Source: Pseudoruegeria sp. HB172150 (GTDB taxonomy: Bacteria; Pseudomonadota; Alphaproteobacteria; Rhodobacterales; Rhodobacteraceae). From it: a stretch of DNA of 64,000 nt. This document shows, piece by piece, positions 62,848 through 64,000 of the stretch (the stretch's first letter is position 1; each line of letters opens with the position of its first letter). Position numbers and translations under genes: made by a program. The stretch covers positions 124,001-188,000 of the forward strand of contig NZ_JAATNG010000004.1 in assembly GCF_013184805.1 (NCBI RefSeq), written 5' to 3'. The notes under the pieces were generated by a model. That model was not told where the DNA came from and did no database searches. It worked only from the letters and a program-made list of their open reading frames with translations.

Positions 62848-63525
62848 ATGCTGGTATCGCATACGAACAAGTTCATCTACCTAAAGACCAGAAAGACTGC
62901 CAGCACGACGATCGAGGGCGCACTAGAGCGCTTCTGCGCACCGCCTGGTCATAAGATCGAGCACTATAGACCTTTTCTATCGACGGAATACGGCGTCATC
63001 GCCGCGCGCGCTGGTGGTGGAAAGTCTGATGATCTGTTGTGGGCCCATTCATCGGCACAGGCAGTGAAGGACTATCTGGGTGCCGGCACATTCCGCCGCT
63101 ACGAGAAGATCTATGCGGTGCGGAATCCGTTCGACAAGGTGGTTTCCTGGTTCTGGCATGTCATGCCCAAGCATGTCCGGGAGGGCTTGGAAGACGACTT
63201 CGATCAAGCGCAGTGGCTGTTCCGGCGTTGGATCCTGATGCGACCGCAGTTGCCGACAGACCTCCAGTTCTACCGAGTTCGCGCAGGCAAGTTTAAGGCT
63301 TTCGTCATTCGCTATGAAACCATGACTGACGACCTCAGCCGCCTGTTCGAATCGTGGGGCGAGACCTTCGATCCGGCCGGCCTGCACGATTGGAAGACCC
63401 AGCAGCGCCGCCATAAAGGCATTCCACTTTCCGAGTATTACGACGACGACGCAATCTCCCAGGTTCGAAACCAGTTCAAGAGCGACTTCGAGAGCTTTGG
63501 GTATTCGATGGATGTACCGTCGTAG
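62848..63525 (+). CDS. Sulfotransferase-family protein
   Basis: 225 residues. The PAPS 5'-phosphosulfate loop is KTRKTASTTIEGAL near the N-terminus, and the 3'-phosphate motif is YAVRNPFDKVVSWFWHV near residue 92. The later FVIRYETMTDDLSRLFESWG is also typical. It would transfer sulfate from PAPS to a carbohydrate or other acceptor in the cytoplasm. No polysaccharide cluster is nearby. Its codons are less GC-biased than the core genes, and it sits between tRNA-Pro and a copy of the tRNA 3' half, so it was probably acquired. Confidence 0.85.
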   Translation: MLVSHTNKFIYLKTRKTASTTIEGALERFCAPPGHKIEHYRPFLSTEYGVIAARAGGGKSDDLLWAHSSAQAVKDYLGAGTFRRYEKIYAVRNPFDKVVSWFWHVMPKHVREGLEDDFDQAQWLFRRWILMRPQLPTDLQFYRVRAGKFKAFVIRYETMTDDLSRLFESWGETFDPAGLHDWKTQQRRHKGIPLSEYYDDDAISQVRNQFKSDFESFGYSMDVPS

Positions 63526-63622
63526 TGGAGGGTCCACAAAGTCACTGAAAGGCGTGCCGGGGTCTGAGTGCCGACGAACCGTGCCGGAATCATTCCCTCA
63601 AGACGGGCCAAGTGCGTTAGGG

Positions 63623-63671
63623 CTGTCTTCGGGAGGCAGGGGCGTGAGTTCGAATCTCGCCAGCCCAACCA
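63623..63671 (+). repeat. Partial copy of the tRNA-Pro 3' half (candidate attachment site)
   Basis: 49 nt running from the anticodon stem to CCA, matching 46 of 50 positions of 62107-62156 with one deletion (20 identical bases at the start). The D-arm and 5' acceptor strand are missing, so it is not a working tRNA. It has the form expected of an attachment site left by integration at tRNA-Pro. Confidence 0.8.
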
Positions 63672-63774
63672 TTTCACCACTGATTACGGATGATCTGATT
63701 GGGGGTTCCGCCTCCGATCCGGGCCCCCCGCATCACAAGCCGTTTGTCTTGAGGGGCCGTCGTCCGGCACTCCG

Positions 63775-64000
63775 CTAGATCACGGCGGTCTGCTGCACAC
63801 CGGCGGCATCGAGGAAGATCGCTTCCACCTGATCGGGAATCCCGGCCGCAGGGGTCGTCAGTTGCGCCACGGCGGTTCCGTCGACCTCGAGCGTGCCGCC
63901 GACGTTGTCGTAGCCAATGCGGTCTGCCGCGACTTCGCCGGCCAGGAGCTGAACGAGGGTGGTCAGGTCCACCTGGTCGTATTCGGCGGGTGACGCGCTG
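63775..64000 (-). CDS. C-terminal end of an unidentified protein, cut by window edge
   Basis: The frame is open from the right edge to a TAG at 63775, giving the last ~75 residues (for example LVQLLAGEVAADRIGYDNVG, ending GVQQTAVI). It is Ala/Val/Asp-rich with no Cys and looks beta-rich and acidic, like tails of surface or calcium-binding proteins. A GTG at 63972 could start a short protein, but the frame continues upstream without a stop. Function cannot be told. Confidence 0.5.
   Translation of the reverse strand, partial: SASPAEYDQVDLTTLVQLLAGEVAADRIGYDNVGGTLEVDGTAVAQLTTPAAGIPDQVEAIFLDAAGVQQTAVI

Noticed and set aside
1-64000. CRISPR arrays, insertion sequences, prophage or toxin-antitoxin genes
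   Set aside because: I saw no regularly spaced repeats, transposase or integrase motifs, phage structural genes or recognisable toxin-antitoxin pairs anywhere in the window.

Overview
The window looks like a chromosomal segment of an alphaproteobacterium of the order Rhodobacterales (Rhodobacter/Roseobacter group). The DNA is GC-rich with strongly GC-ending codons. The gene set and order are typical of that order: regB divergent from senC-regA, tsaD divergent from hemD followed by a Mic60-like gene and hemY, rsfS-rlmH near gpmI, an envC-like gene and ctpA, leuC/leuD/leuB spread over 8 kb, Hint-domain secreted-type proteins, and a DnaE2 polymerase. All identifications come from reading the translated sequence; no database search was run.

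Layout. 0-1.6 kb: a cytoplasmic molybdopterin S/N-oxide reductase, cut by the window edge, then tRNA-Thr(CGT). 2-8.5 kb: haem and envelope genes (hemY, Mic60-like, hemD) divergent from tsaD-gpsA and an EVE-domain gene. 8.6-16 kb: small housekeeping and unknown genes, a ketopantoate-reductase-like gene, a PRC-barrel periplasmic protein, ahcY, an HD hydrolase, GNAT and LysR genes. 16-21 kb: the RegBA/SenC redox system and a kinase-less PAS protein behind a good CtrA-type site. 21-26 kb: rlmN, a CAP protein, a LOG-family protein, dapD, two GlsB-type membrane proteins and a HAD phosphatase. 26-29 kb: a two-gene Hint-domain operon. 29-35 kb: dapE, a DUF2064 gene, rnr and a lytic transglycosylase. 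35-38 kb: dnaE2. 38-49 kb: rppH, a deacetylase, ctpA-envC-gpmI, rlmH-rsfS, BrkB and MscS. 49-58 kb: the leucine genes interleaved with unknown genes. 58-62 kb: an orphan membrane gene, an Rrf2/FAD-oxidoreductase pair and an EamA transporter. 62-64 kb: tRNA-Pro(CGG), a sulfotransferase, a partial copy of the tRNA-Pro 3' half, and the end of an unknown gene.

How the genes work together. DapD and DapE serve lysine/meso-diaminopimelate synthesis. LeuC, LeuD and LeuB perform the last isomerase and dehydrogenase steps of leucine synthesis. CtpA, the EnvC-like protein, the lytic transglycosylase and the Mic60-like protein act on the envelope. RsfS, RlmH, RlmN, TsaD and RNase R act on ribosomes and RNA. 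RegB/RegA with SenC couple respiratory redox state to transcription. Most of the window is core genome.

Accessory signals are few. The strongest is the tRNA-Pro with a ~49-nt imperfect direct repeat of its 3' half 1.5 kb away, enclosing a sulfotransferase and a stretch that looks degraded. Others are the paired Hint proteins, one of which lacks the nucleophilic Cys, two families of dispersed intergenic repeats, and a few orphan genes. I found no CRISPR array, intact insertion sequence, integrase, prophage or recognisable defence system.
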